The notes under the pieces were generated by a model. That model was given only the letters and a program-made list of their open reading frames with translations, was not told the origin of the DNA and did not search any database. From NCBI GenBank assembly GCA_013433145.1, contig CM024171.1, positions 12,896,065 to 12,960,064 on the forward strand: a stretch of 64,000 nucleotides of DNA, written 5' to 3'. The DNA comes from Ascaris suum (lineage: Eukaryota > Nematoda > Chromadorea > Rhabditida > Ascarididae). Below are positions 1 through 14,334 of the stretch, piece after piece. Position numbers and translations under genes: made by a program. The first letter of the stretch is position 1. Each line of letters begins with the position of its first letter.

Positions 1-3000
1 CAATAATTAAAATTTCAAATATTATTCTTTCATTAAGTATAAATCAATCTCTTCACTAATCGATATTTTGAATTAATTGCAATCAATCAAAACGACATAA
101 ATATTTTTGCAAAATTTACATCATAATCTTGCACTAGCTTGCATTTTTTTGCAATTATAACCTTGCACTAGCTCAAGACAGAATGCTTTATCTTTTTACA
201 TTCATTCCAAAAATTCTTCACCGTCCTTTAATAAATATGCCATCCTATAGTATTTATCTCGATGCATAAGTTCATATCTGAGTGCAATTCCTCTAAACAA
301 TCGGAGTATTTTTATCTAAATGAAATAACAGTTGAAGTTTGCCACCACAATGCTGTCTACATTTTCGTATAGCGAAATGCTCATATTCTATACTATATGT
401 ATAGGGCTATAAAACAAACCTAAGCATAAGAAAACGAATGAGCACAAAATAATAGTAATGCCATGATTGCGGAAATTTTCATTCACCTAAGTTCTATTAT
501 ATGTCACGCAGAATACACCTTGTCGATAAGGATTCCAGGAGAGCGGCTAATTGAAGAAGCAAATTGAAGGAGAGATAGGGAAGGTGGTATTACTAAAATA
601 CTTTAGGCATTGAAGAGGACAATTGAAGAAAACCTCACTAGATATCAATCGTTTATGTTTATGTACTCCTTTAGAGGGCCGAATATTACCCCATATCGGC
701 CTGTCTATTTGTGTACACCTCTACATCCTGAATATTGCACAAAGGTTCCAACTGATGAGAGGACAGATGTTAATGAAGAAAGAATCTATGCAAACGTTCA
801 CATTATTTGCATTATTAGCTAAATATTGAACAAATTTGAATGAATAACTTAAGAAAAAAATAAATAAAAAATAAATAAAACCCACTCACAACATCAATAA
901 TTTGCGTTAACGAGAATGAAAAAGTGACATTGATTGGTAAATCATGTCGAATCGATGGACGTACATCACTTTCATAATCCTTTAGAAGATGGCGATAGAG
1001 ACGAATTAAATTCTGTTCGCTTTCTGGAATGAAAATCTTTTAGAAAGCGAAAAAAAGAGAGAAAAAAAAGAGATGAAGGAGGAAATATAGTTTTTGAGAG
1101 ATATCTCCCATTTGCTCCCGCATAAAACCAACAGAAGCGAATGGTTACCGACGAGGATATCGGCTATTTTGACTGAAAAAGAGCGAAAATTATATGGTAT
1201 GAAATGTTTAATAGGCTTTTTCGGCTTAAGGAACATATGATGTAATAAGACAACTACTTAAAAAAAAAAGGTGACTTTTTCAAGCATTTCAAAAATTTTC
1301 TTCGATGATCTAGTTTAAGATCATCGATAAAAAAAGACGATACGAATAAAATTTAGTAGAAGATAAACAAGCATATAGACGATACGTGTATAGAATATTC
1401 ACAATATCGTCTCTTACGATTTGTTGTTTCGTATGACTCTAGCTTGATTTAATTAAGCTAAACACTGGACACTGAAATAAATTCATGTGCAAAATGGAAT
1501 TCGCATAGGAGCAATTTTTCGAGAATTTATCCCACTCTTTACTATGCTTATTTACTATGATTGAAAATATTTGGCGACAATTCCGTTAGCAAATCGAAAT
1601 GAACATAGCGATATTGCGGCGATACTTGACTGCATTTTTCCTAATTAAAAAAAAAGAAAAGAAAAAAAGAAATAATGGCGATTAATGCGTCTCAACATTG
1701 CTAATGTGACTTCATATTGTACAATTCTATTATTCGAGAGACTCGAGCATACTTCAAGAGTACAACATAACGCAAAGAATTCTGCTGTTTTATCAATTCC
1801 AGCTTATCAGCCGCTCAATTTATTATCACCTCCTATCATTATTATCAGTGTGTTAAAAGCTTATCAACCACTCAATTTATCATCACTTTCTATTATTGTT
1901 ATCAGTGTGCCAAAAGCTTATCAGCCATTCAATTTATCATCATCTTCTACTATTATTATCAGTGTGTTAAAAATTTGCTCTATCAATCGCTTAAAACTTC
2001 TAATTGCTCAACTTTTAAAGAAATTCAATATGAATATGAATCGAATTTCATAACATAGATCGTTCAACTTCGAAGATGCTCACTAAAAGTTTCGTTTCGA
2101 TTTTTTTTCGATTTTCTTCGTTTTCTTTAGTGGAAGATTAATTTTTTCATAGCGAAAGATTTATCTCATTCTTTTGCATATAACTTTTCTAATCATTCAA
2201 CGATTCAATATGTCGTTTTTCCTCTTTTTTTTCTCGTTTTTCACATCATTATAACTTGCCATATTTTATAGAAATTAATGCTGTAAAAAATTCAATAATA
2301 AATAATCGAAAGTATGCTATAAAAATTTTGCACAATTTATGCCTCTTCAAGCATATTTCGATTGCCTAACACTTTTTCGAAATCTATTGGTTGAAATTAT
2401 GAGTGCAACAAATGAAACATTATTAAAATCCATTAGAAAATTCATCAAATGCAATTTGATAAATTTAATATCAATAAAACTGCAAAAAAAAAATAATTGA
2501 CGAATGCGATATTAATTTTTAATTAAGAATGCATCGGAATGTTTCAACGTAATTTTTTTTTTTTTGGTGGCTGGGAAAAGAGGTGTGGGGGGGGGGAGTG
2601 CAGGAAGAGGGAGTTAGAATAAGTGTACAGAAGTTAATTTCATTCGATTCAGGCTATTTGTAGCTGGTTAGAAATATAGGCACAGCATCGTTTATGCAAA
2701 TCGCCACAAGTTTTTGCGTTCTAACGTTACACAGGATGTAACGATGGGTGTTAATTCTCGCATAGCATCTCTAAATCTACGAAGATTATGCGATAGCTCT
2801 CCGGAGGGGGAAGATTCGTCAATGATCTCATTGTTCCCGTTGATCATATGGATCATATGTGGCTTTCATTTTTTTTTAGCAATCATATCATTTGCCTTTG
2901 TTCTCGATCCTTCTTTTCCCTTGTTTCCTGTTTCGTTCTTTACCTCATCCTTTCTATCCTGTTTACCCAAATTTGTTTCCTTGCTTTCCCTTTGTCTTTT

Positions 3001-3219
3001 TTATGAACCTGTCCATGAAAAACTTACCTATTATGGCGAAATAATGCTTACATATTTGCCTTCTGTGCACCAGTTTTAACGGGAAAACAATGAACTTGAA
3101 GTCATGAAATTTAGACGATATAGTTCACTGCTTAGGTCGAAGTTCTTCACAAAATTCGAAGTAGTCCAATAAATATTGATGAAATCATGGACAATTCAGT
3201 ACATCATTCGTATATACAC

Positions 3220-3221
<2 letters not shown>
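1..3221. other. No gene seen (left edge)
   Basis: AT-rich sequence with short chance ORFs only. Apart from the 57 bp repeat and a G-run near 2586, nothing is supported. The open frame 2714-3079 is hydrophobic and T-rich and looks like chance. Confidence 0.6.
1802..1972 (+). repeat. 57 bp tandem repeat, 3 copies, frame kept open
   Basis: Units 1802-1858, 1859-1915 and 1916-1972 are each exactly 57 bases. In the plus frame they read as three 19-residue repeats starting AYQPLNLLSPP, AYQPLNLSSLS and AYQPFNLSSSS, inside an open stretch 1685-2053 with no recognisable domain. The stretch may simply lack stops because the unit lacks them. Confidence 0.75.

Positions 3222-3309
<88 letters not shown>
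3222..3309. repeat. (TA)n microsatellite
   Basis: Uninterrupted TA dinucleotides, about 88 bases. IYIYIY open frames through it are artefacts. Confidence 0.97.
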
Positions 3310-3314
<5 letters not shown>

Positions 3315-3771
3315 CTTACCTAGTAAGTAAGGTATAATTACTTTACAGGTTGGAGTGTTATATGTTAATAATTTAATACGTCTTGGTATCAATATGAGAT
3401 GTGGTGTTAGATATATGAACTGAAGGAAATATGTTAGAATACATTTAACATAAGAAAATTAGAGTGAAAACGCGACACATAATAAACGGAAAACAGTTTG
3501 CGATGATATACTTAATTACCAAGTTAAAAAGTATAAAACTTTGAGAGTAAAGGTAATCGAAATTCTAAGAATTTTTGAAACGGAAATAGGTGTAAACACT
3601 GCGGTTTATTCGAAATATAATTGTGAAAGCATATTGAAAAATTATTATCAACGAAATCTCTAAATAAAATTCCTCATATCTCAATCGTATTGCCATGCAA
3701 CGTAAACATAAATAACACTAATAAAACCATACGGTTAATCGATCAATGAAAACGTCAATGCTGAGATGATC

Positions 3772-3875
3772 ATCGTTCGGATCGAAACATATATAGATCA
3801 CTATTTATATGCACTATGCTATTATCGTTCGGAACGAGACATATATAGATCACTATTTATATGCACTATGCTATT
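3772..3875 (+). repeat. 52 bp tandem duplication
   Basis: Units 3772-3823 and 3824-3875 differ at only two positions (ATCGTTCGGATCGAAAC versus ATCGTTCGGAACGAGAC). This indicates a recent local duplication in otherwise featureless AT-rich DNA. Confidence 0.85.
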
Positions 3876-4559
3876 GTCAACTATCGAATATGTGACAACT
3901 CAAGAAAATAGCATTGAAATTCAATAGAAAATAATAGAAAATAATAATAAATAAAAGAAATAAAAAAAAATAAATAAAATAAAATTCAATAAAAAAAGTA
4001 ATAATTTTTTTTTCAAAAAGGTCTTTTTAAAAAAATAAACTATTAAATAAAATAATAGATCTCATATATTAATATAACAAAATAAAGAAAATAAAAATTT
4101 ATGGAATTGCATATGTGTATTCCAAAAATCTCCTATACTATAAAAATTGATAATCTAATCGGATTAATCATTTTCTTATAAATCATCTTTAAATATAATA
4201 TCAATGATATATAGTTGAGAGAAATTAAAAGATATTCATTTTAGTTAGCACAATAGGAAGTAATAAATACTAAAATTGCATAAAATATTTCATTAATTAT
4301 ACTTTTAATATTTTTTTCTACTCGAATAGGTAAACTTATATGATAATTTTTACTAACTAATGACTTAAATAGATATTTTCCCATTAAAATAACATTTAGA
4401 ATTTTTCTCGGCATAATTTTTTAAGCACACCTTTATATTTATTAATAAATTCTATCCTAAACGAAGACACTTTATTAATTCTACAGTTCTAAGAGATTAT
4501 AAGATTTTTGCATATGAACATTGAGATATTACTATCAAATTGAGTATATTTATTCACTG

Positions 4560-5290
4560 CAAAATTAAATTCTTCCGTTTTTTTCATAAACGTTTGAAAT
4601 GACACCTTTGTAGGTAACAATTAAGCTTAAGTGCAAGAAATTAGCCTTGTTACCGGTGTATGTAAATTTCAATTTGCAATGAATCTGCGTAAATTATTTT
4701 AGCTACATTATGAAACATTTCAGTATTAAATACTAGTAAATCATCAACATATTTACAGCAAATAGCATTAAAACATGAAATTCTGGCATATTTATATTGC
4801 ACATAAAAGACAAGATAAGATCGGCTATATCGGGACTGGCATTACCTCCCACGGATACCCCCTTAGCCTGCCGAAAAATAAAACCGGCAAAAGTGACATA
4901 GCTTTCATTAACAATAAACTTAATCATTTTCATAATTTGTGCCTTATTCAAAGCAAATGCGTGTGCTATGAACTCGTAATTATCCGTGTGAAATAAAGCT
5001 TTGTTGTTGCAGACTTTCAAATAAGCCTTTTTTTTTGAGTTTTCAAAACACACGTGCATTAAAAAATCCATTGCTTCAATGATAACATCGTGTGACAGTG
5101 CAATGAATAAAGTGGAGAAGTCAGCTGTCAAAATCGTTTTAACATGCTTATCTTTAACAATTGGAACGAAAAAAACGTTGAATGATGCATGCATAGCTGT
5201 TGGACGGATTTTTCATATTCATGGAAGGATATTTTCGCTCATAGATTGCTTCAAATTTTCTCGCAGAAATAAAGAGAAGTTGCTTCCCTT
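4560..5290 (-). mobile_element. Broken Penelope-like reverse transcriptase fragment
   Basis: On the minus strand an open stretch of about 150 codons (5194 down to 4733) reads as reverse transcriptase: VKTILTADFSTLFIALSHD near its start and IFRQAKGVSVGGNASPDIAD further on, the pattern of Penelope-like elements (DFSTLY, then GIPMGGNASPxxADL). The catalytic YVDD is present at 4740-4751 but in another frame (KYVDDLLVFN). The following KANFLHLSLIVTYKGVISN, near 4675-4600, needs a further frame change. Upstream, towards 5290, the frame with ENLKQSMSENILP is cut by stops before KIRPTAMHASFN. So the copy is dead, with at least two frameshifts plus stops. No GIY-YIG nuclease domain was seen in the AT-rich sequence beyond 4560, so the element is probably truncated. 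Assignment to Penelope-like rather than another RT group rests on motif style only. Confidence 0.75.
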
Positions 5291-6082
5291 GTAGAATGAT
5301 GATCTAGATGATGGAAAACGCAAAAGCGTTATAGCGGTACACAAATCGTCGAAGTGGATTCAAGCGAAAAACTTAGCCGATATATAAGTGGTACTTCACA
5401 AAGCTTTCACTTCAAATCTCTAAGGCATCCAAAGAAGCGGAAATAGTCACCACCTAAAATCAATGATCGCCTTCAACGATACAAAATGAGAAATAATGGA
5501 AAAAAAAAATTTGTAGATTAAAATGAACTTTTTGACGTTTTATGAATTAAAATGAATTTTTTTCGCGACGCTAATATTCTTTATTCGTTTGATATTCCAT
5601 TAGGAATTTTTATATATCTACAAATCGGAGATATGCTTAGAAGAACGAATTGAAGGTGTCAAAAAATTTCTGAAAGAATATCTTTGTTATTTTATCAGAT
5701 CCGTCCGCTTAATATCTATTACCTTTGGCGAAGATATTGATATGAATAGGTGGAATGTCAATTACAGTGGCACAGATTTGCGTAATTAATAGACGAAGAA
5801 AATTAGTTCATTCATCTAGTGATCGATTGATGATGATGCTTAACGAGATTGTTTCATACTAAATTAGGTTAGTTTGTGATGGAAGGAGATTATTCCTGAA
5901 TTCTTTTTCCTTTTCCTTTAATGATGCATCATTACTGACGAAGTCGGTGCGATATTAAAGCGATGGCAAGCAAAAGAAATTGAAACAAAATTTCAAAGAG
6001 AGAGTTCTCTTCAATGCAGCATTGAGACGAATTTGAGCACATTCAACAGTGACACTCAACGAGCGGTTGTTTGTTCATTGGC

Positions 6083-6234
<152 letters not shown>

Positions 6235-6816
6235 ACTATTTGATATATCGAGTAATTACAATAATTTTATTAATGCGTATTTATTGGATCAGTCCGAGTG
6301 GAACATCGGAGATGGCGAATTTCTCCGTTCCTTTAGACATAATAAAGGAGGATATTATTTTGTGGGGGGAGGGGGGGGGTGGATTTTATTCATTTTTTGC
6401 TAAATTTACATTGAGATGGCTGCATAAGAAGGAAAGAGTGTATCAAAAGAAAAATGGCATCTTCACATAATTTTTTGGTCGTTAAGCCATCATCAAGGTT
6501 CACAAGTACTATTACCACCTTTAATTAACCTTAGAATCTGTATATAATTTGCAACGAATGATAGTTTGAAGTTTTCCTTTGTGTTCTATATGAATCTACC
6601 TACTGAGCAATTAAAGTTATTGTTCTATCCAATTTTTTTTTTGCATTTAACATACATTTGTTATTCAAATTATTTCTTGCACGCTTACAAAATGCCCATA
6701 ACAATTATAGAGCTATTAACTATTCCGCATAATTTCTGCTCTCAAATCCTTCTACGTTTTCATCTAATGTTCCCCTAATTTCATGAAAACCAAATTACAG
6801 GTATATAATTTCCGTA

Positions 6817-7105
6817 GGTATGCATGTGTGTGCTTTTATGTTTGTGCTTAGGTTTCTGTGTACATCTGTGCGCATATGTCTGTATATGTGTGCTTCTTTT
6901 ATTCGTACCTATATATCTTTGTAGAGTTTATGACGAATTGTGTACGCAGGTATGTACATTTCTGTGTGTATCTACATACGCATGCTTGTATGTATGTGAG
7001 TAGTGGATAGATGTAGTTGGTTTATGTGTGTGTGTATGTAATGTATGTCTATATGTCTCTTTGCTTGTATATGTATGTATGTATATATTAGGTATCTATG
7101 TATGT
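6817..7105 (+). repeat. Degenerate TG/TA-rich tract
   Basis: Irregular repeats such as GTGTGTGTATGTAATGTATG over nearly 300 bases, which look like a decayed (TG)n/(GTAT)n array. Confidence 0.7.
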
Positions 7106-7945
7106 ATTTTAGATGGTTGACCACGAAATCTGTGGTAACGAAATAAGATGGATGAGATCTATGCGAAATGTTGGTCCCTAAACCCAAAGCCTTAATCAAG
7201 TAGTGAACGTCTTTATGAATGATTCGTAGCTAAATGTGACCTAGAGGTTGCAAGTAGAATATGCTTCACCAGATTGCAATTGCTAGGTAGTGAAAAAAAA
7301 TTTCTAACTGTAGCTTCACATAAGCGAACATTTACATCGGAGGAAAGAGATTGCACTGTTTTCTTCTTGTTTTTTTTTTTTTTTTTTTGATAACAGCGTG
7401 CCCAATTAATTTAACGGACTATGTGCCCAAAATGCGTAATATCTTGACTTCTAAAATCCATCTTTTTTTCCGTTTTTCCGTCTAATTGCATTCAAGACTT
7501 CAAAAGACGCTCTATTCAGCGCTATTTTCAAGAAAATCCATTTTTTTTTTCTTTCATAATAATAGATAAAAAGCTTGTGGAAAAAATTGCTTTTGTTCAA
7601 GTGCAGAACAATCTCAATGGTACAGTGGTGATTGTTTCTGCGCGAAAAAAAAAAAGAAGAAGAAGAAAGGATGCCATAGACGCTGAAGTGATATGAGCCT
7701 TCTATCATTTTCTACTAGGCCGCCCCACTCTATCGAACATCTATTTAAGTCTCGGGCTTAGATTTAATTCGCAAATTCTCGAGTATTTTATGTGCATTAT
7801 TCATTTTAACGCCAAAGAAGAATGTGAATACCATTCCTGATGTAGTATAGCAATTTTTGCTTGCGCCGATTTTATTGCTTGTGCAATGGACAGAGCTGGT
7901 TAGACACAGACACAGACATACATACAATTACACACAGAAACATAA

Positions 7946-7951
<6 letters not shown>

Positions 7952-8023
<72 letters not shown>
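7952..8023. repeat. (TA)n microsatellite
   Basis: Uninterrupted TA, about 72 bases, preceded by CA-rich sequence (ACACAGACACAGACATACAT) near 7904. Confidence 0.97.
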
Positions 8024-8024
<1 letters not shown>

Positions 8025-8896
8025 GATTTATATTTTTGGCGAAAGCATTTGATATGATTGATAATATATTTTGATGCGATAGCGAAAATTTGATTATTAT
8101 TTCAATTTATTTGCATATAAAATTCTGCCTTTAAAATTTTCATCATAATAGAAATATCGAAAGCTTTAAATATTTATTTGCTGCAAATTTTTTTCTTTAG
8201 AGAGAAATGAATTGATCGTTTGTTAAATTGATTGTGAGGAGTGAGTAAAATTGAAGAATTTGTTTATTGAGAGAAAACGAATTGAATATTAAATTTACAC
8301 ATGAATAGAATCATTTAAACACAATAAACGAATTTTGTTCGAATATAGGAATAGTCTAACCACCCGTTGAGTTAACGCTCTTTCTTTATTATAGGTTTTT
8401 CAATAATTATTCTATACTCGTATAGGTGAAAAACTTTTTTGCTTTTAATAGAGGTAAATTTTATATGAATGCAAATAGATGCTCTATTAAAAGAGATAAT
8501 TGCGAGTATTAGATTATTTTCGACAAAAATCTCTCTCTATATTTCCTCATAAATATTGAATGCATTAAAATGCTGCTCCTATAAGCGGCGATTAATCCAA
8601 CTATAAGTGGAATGAAAAGCATTCTTCTTAGGATTGATAAATATCATAATAACTACATTGCAGTAAATATGAGAAGAAATGTAATAGGAAAAAGATTGCA
8701 GCAATATATAAGCATAATTGATATTCATTCATGCATTTCTGGGAAGGTGGGGGAAAGATTGGGCAACCTCAATAATAACCCCAATAGCATAAATGGAATC
8801 TTTAACTTCCAATGGGATGGTAATTCAATTAAGTTGTTTTTTTATATGTGAAGCAGTAAAAATTTGCAATTTCATTTCGTTTACTTAGTTCTATGG

Positions 8897-9082
<186 letters not shown>

Positions 9083-10155
9083 GGTATTCAAAAATATGAA
9101 ACATTTCTCTCTCTTTCTCTTTAAACAAACTTTTACTAAGACGGGATTTCATTTCAATAACGAAATGAATAGATATTATCGCCGATATATTTTATTGGAT
9201 TTCTAGTTGGATAAACGTGACGAAAGGTGTGAGCGCCGTTATTGTTGTGATGGCTTTAAAAGAAGTCTGAATAAACGCTGTAAGCTAAGATGAAAGACGG
9301 ACGAAAGCATATGGGATGAGTGATATCTATCGCATTTGTTGATAAGCCGATTGGCATAAATACTGGAAGAGAGATTGAAATCTTGATTGCTAATTTCTTT
9401 TTCATCTTGCAATTCATCGGTGATACTATTGAATTGGGTTGTGCGTTTTTCGAATTCAATAAATCCTCATCAATTTTATTGGAATTTCTTAGCATATTTA
9501 ACGTACAAAATTAAATGAGCATTTATAAATGTTTTTTCTTGTTTAGCTTCTCATATGCAAAAGACCATTCAACGAGCATAAATTGGAATACAAAAGAAAA
9601 AAATGAGAAAATTTTGAATTGTATAGATCAAATTTTTTTCAATAACGTTATAGAAAATACACAAATTATTTGCTAAAATAATAAGGGATTTTGTTTACTC
9701 GAAATTATGCAATAATCTAACAAAATTTATTCACAATAGTATTATACAATGAATGCATGAATAGTGCGAGTGTTTAGCGCATTATAGAAACGAATAAAAA
9801 AATATTCAATTCTCGCATATGATATTATTATCGTTTATTTTATTTTGCACCAACAAAATTAGCATCTATAATATTATAGAAAAATTATAAAATTGTATAT
9901 GAAAAAAAAAAATCGATAAAAAATTTGAATATATATTTTTTTTTTTGAGTAATTATTTTATTCAACACTACATTTTTTATGCATATTATTAGAAAGTTTA
10001 TTAAATTGTATATATTTTCAAATGAAATAATTTTAAATTTTGATTTTTTTAATGTGAAATTTTGCATATTATATATATATTTTTAAAAATCTCGTCATTA
10101 AAATATTTCCTTTGCTAATCGAATAAATATCTTTGTTATCGTTGCATATAACATC

Positions 10156-10441
<286 letters not shown>

Positions 10442-11002
10442 GTAGTTGTAGAGTAATTTCAGCAATAAAAGATATAAGAAAAGATTTATGATATAATTTT
10501 TTTTTTACTTCGTATTAAAAATCGAAAAATTGTTTTTCTTTTGAGGTATATACTAGTATATTTTTTCCCATTTCAACGTTATCACCCCCCCCCCCGCTCC
10601 CATTAAAAGAAAAATTAATATTGGACGGTTATTTTGTTTTGTATAAAATGTTTATATTGGCAAACAACTCTAAAAAACTAAACACATCATTTAATGAAAT
10701 TAAATAGGTAATTGATTATTTATTAATTACATTTAAATGTTGTTTTGAATTAATAATTATAATTACAATTGATTTACAATAATAAATTATAATTAACTTT
10801 TAATAATTTTTAATAATTTCTAAGTTTTTAATAAATAAGCGCAATTAGCAAATAAAATTCGAAAAGCAATTGGAGTGCAAAAGTCTCGAGCTTAGCAAGC
10901 AAAAAATTCGATGAAAATAAGTGCAAATAGAAAAAGAAATAAATGAAATATGCATATTCAATTATTTATATATTTTACTCCCTCTTTATTAAATTTAAAT
11001 GT

Positions 11003-11115
11003 AATATATATTTACTAGTATTTATGAGCCATGCTTATTTACTAGTATTTATTTACTAGTATTTACTTACTAGTAAAAGAAATATATATTTACTAGTATT
11101 TATGAGCCATGCTTA
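11003..11115 (+). repeat. 35 bp direct repeat flanking TTTACTAGTATTTA units
   Basis: A 35 bp segment ending TATGAGCCATGCTTA occurs at 11003-11037 and again at 11081-11115. Between and within them TTTACTAGTATTTA-like units repeat. This is a small complex tandem array. Confidence 0.7.
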
Positions 11116-11536
11116 AGCCAATATCATTGTAATACGAATAATCCTTCATAAAATGCTTTCAAGAAAATTTAATTCATAGTTTAGATTGATGCATTTAGTA
11201 CAAATTTCGAATATTTCATTTGGTGGATTATTATCGTTTTTAAGAAAGGAGGATATTTTAAACGAATATCAAAAAATATTGATTACTTTTGAGAGGTGAG
11301 AAAAAAATTTCTGGTTTTTTTTGTTTTTTTTGTTTTTTTTTTTTTTAGCAATTGATGTCTATCGTAATATAAATAAATGGAATGAAAAATAACAATTAAA
11401 TATTATAATTGAATGATTAGATGACCTAAAATTAAAATTTTCTATAATTAATTTTGGGTAAACAAAATGAAAATATCCAAATTTGAATATTTGATTATTT
11501 GAAAAATTTGCATTTTTTCCCCCATGACAATTAGAT

Positions 11537-11554
11537 GGGGGGGGGGGGGGGGGG
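11537..11554 (+). repeat. Poly(G) run, 18 bases
   Basis: Eighteen consecutive G in very AT-rich sequence. Confidence 0.9.
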
Positions 11555-12721
11555 AGGAAAAGATATAAAAAGATTTGCGGTGAAAATTACGAATGATTAA
11601 AATGGAAAATTGTGATGCAATAGTAGTAGCACTAAAGCTGTCAAATCCCCCCAAATTTGTTCGTTCGTTTTTTTTTTTTAAATCTTCAAAGAAAGAAATT
11701 CGCTTCGATTAGTGCTCTCAACGAGGGAAAAAAAAAACTCTCAACATTATCGCAAAAACGATAAGTAAATTCAATGACGTTTCTTTTGCATATTTGCATA
11801 TTTGCGTATAATTCAATGACGTTCAAATTCAATTGCATCATTTATTGTAAATTGGAAATAAAATGCTTAAAATATATAAAGGAAATTGAAATGATAATAG
11901 AAAATTTGAATATTATTATTATTTTTTTTTGTTTTAAATGTGTTGGATAAGTGGATTTTTCTTCGTTTCCTATAAAATATGCAAATTTTAAGGCGATAAT
12001 AGAATAAAGAGAGGGAACTTAGCGCAGTGCTAATTCAGCAAATTGCTGAATATTACCATATAAATGGAAATATTTGATCGAATATTCAAAAGATCAACGT
12101 TGTATTACGTTGCTTATAGAAATAATCATAGGAAATTTACGAAAACTCAATTTAATAAATGAAATTAAATTGAAAATAAAATTTGAATTTAAAAAAAAAA
12201 GACCATAACTAAAGGAAATTAACGATGGTACGCTATATGTTATGTTTATATGAATGAGGAAGAAAAAAATAAAATAAAATAAAATATTCGCCATGCTGAA
12301 GAAAATACAAGAAAGCCATATGTGTTGCTAATGCTCTAATACATCGCTCATAAATAGTAAATAGAGTAATGTAATCAATATAAGGCGATACGATAGTTTA
12401 ACCTTTGACCTATTTAATGAGGTAACGCGGAATGAATATGGAATAAATCTTTATTTTGGAAGAAAAAAATATGTAAATTTCGATTGAAATTCAACTTGAG
12501 AGGCGAATAAGATTGTCATCGTCTTGTGACTTATATTTATTCTCTATAAATGAAATCAATCTTTTGATAATTCTTTGCATCGAATAAAATGCATCGAAGA
12601 TTCAAGTTTCAAAAATCTATTTGCAATTCGTTTGTTTAAATTAGCGATTTGCATTTATTGCAATCGTATATGCAATATTTCGTTCATAGCTGTTTCTGTT
12701 GCAAATTATTTGACTAAGTAG

Positions 12722-12839
12722 TGACCAATGGTCATCGTTTATTACAATATTACAATAGTATTTGTCTTACTTCATTCACAGTTTATTCTCTCATAAATTC
12801 TTTGATTATGTCATACATTTGCATAGTGACCAATGGTCA
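12722..12839 (+). promoter_or_regulatory. Two copies of inverted repeat TGACCAATGGTCA
   Basis: The same 13-base imperfect palindrome (TGACCA, one spacer base, TGGTCA) occurs at 12722-12734 and 12827-12839, each preceded by ATAGTGACC- or TAGTGACC-like sequence. It resembles an inverted half-site pair for a dimeric DNA-binding protein, but there is no gene nearby to regulate. It could equally be part of a dispersed repeat. Confidence 0.3.
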
Positions 12840-14240
12840 GCGATATTTGTGATGCAATATTACCCACAAAGCATTGCGACAATTTTGTCGATTAAATCAC
12901 TCCTCTGTGAATAATTGGTGTGATCGTCCAATTCAATTAGGTTGAAATTTGCTAAAAGAAAATTGAGATTCAACGACAACGACGAAATCGGAAGCAAAAC
13001 GTCTAGGTATCATATATGCAAATTTTTTTTTTGTTTTGTCAAATAAACTTCTTTATGTAAGGAATATTATAAAATAAATTCATATCGGAAAATTTTAGAA
13101 TTTTTTAAAACACATTCACGAAGAATTTAATATTCCTCTAGCTAGGCAGCTTATAATATTTATATCATAGATTAGTTGATTATATGAATCTTTATCGATT
13201 TATAAGCGAAATATCTGATTTTCAATGAATAGCATAGCCGAACATTCTAGAGTTAATATAATTAATGCTCATTGTCGAAAATTTAAAGCATTACTGACAT
13301 AATCGAGGAGTATTACCTATTTTCAAAATATCATACGTATTTATAATCGTAAAATTAGATGACTTTTATCTAAAAGTTTGTAATATTTGTCAATCATTTG
13401 CGCTTAATTGCTAAGCATTTCAGTAAATTTATTGAAAATAATAGTGACAAGTGTACTTCTTTCAATTGCACTCATTCGTCTATTTCATCTTCGACTATCC
13501 GCCTATTAATATCAACGTAAATCGTTAATATTTATACAAAAAAACAAAAAAGTGATTTTACTTTTCTTTTCTCTGAGACTTCAATCGAATGTGTTTCGCA
13601 AAAAAATTAAAACAATAGCCGATACGAGGTATGATCGGAATCGAAAGCTTTCAGATTTTCACGGCGATGCTCTATGCACATTGAAACATCCATCATAGAC
13701 TCTCGTTTCAAATAATAAATTTTTCATAGCAATAGATATAGACGAATATAAACTTCACGCAAACAACATTGCTAGTTAATCATATAAATTGCAACGAAAC
13801 TGTCACTGAAGTAATGCAATAGCAATACAGATACATCTAATTATCCCTCATCAAGGACTCTTTTATGTAAGAAGGAGCACTCGCTCAAAAAGCACGTTAT
13901 CCAGCCATACTAATAAAAATCTCTTCAATGCAGCGTCGGGCAGAGAGAATAAGATAAAGGTGTGCCGGATAAGAAAAGCCAGGATAAGAGGGAGAAAGAG
14001 GTGGGATGTAATGAAAAATGGGTTAGAAGAGAGTTGAGTTATAGAGAAAAATGAAAAAGAAGACATACAAAAGAGAAGGTTTGTTCCTGCTATTGTATAA
14101 GATTTATGCAAGCAGTATACTAAATACAAGCATGAATAAACGTTACTCTCACCTGCTTGATGAAGAAATAGTAAATAGAAATAGACGATAAGCATGTGAG
14201 GGGCTGAGCTTCAGTGACGCTTCAAACAGCACTTTCTAGG

Positions 14241-14334
14241 CTATCGATTCCGATGATCCACTAACTCCGCCCTCATTGTCGTTGGCTCCTCCTCATGGCT
14301 GTCCGAATCATGATTAGCTTCGGAGGGCCGTGCC
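14241..14334 (-). CDS. Possible terminal coding exon, unknown protein
   Basis: In AT-rich sequence a GC-richer segment follows an acceptor-like CACAG and reads open for 30 codons to a stop: PSEANHDSDSHEEEPTTMRA and on to a basic end. The acidic, Ser/Glu-rich composition and balanced codons look like a protein C-terminus. No upstream exon was found and the family is not recognised, so this may be chance. Confidence 0.2.

Noticed and set aside
4775..4996. Plus-strand 73-codon ORF
   Set aside because: It is the shadow of the minus-strand reverse transcriptase fragment.
13863..14195. Minus-strand 110-codon ORF
   Set aside because: Leu/Phe/Ser-rich translation of purine-rich AT-biased DNA with no domain; likely chance.
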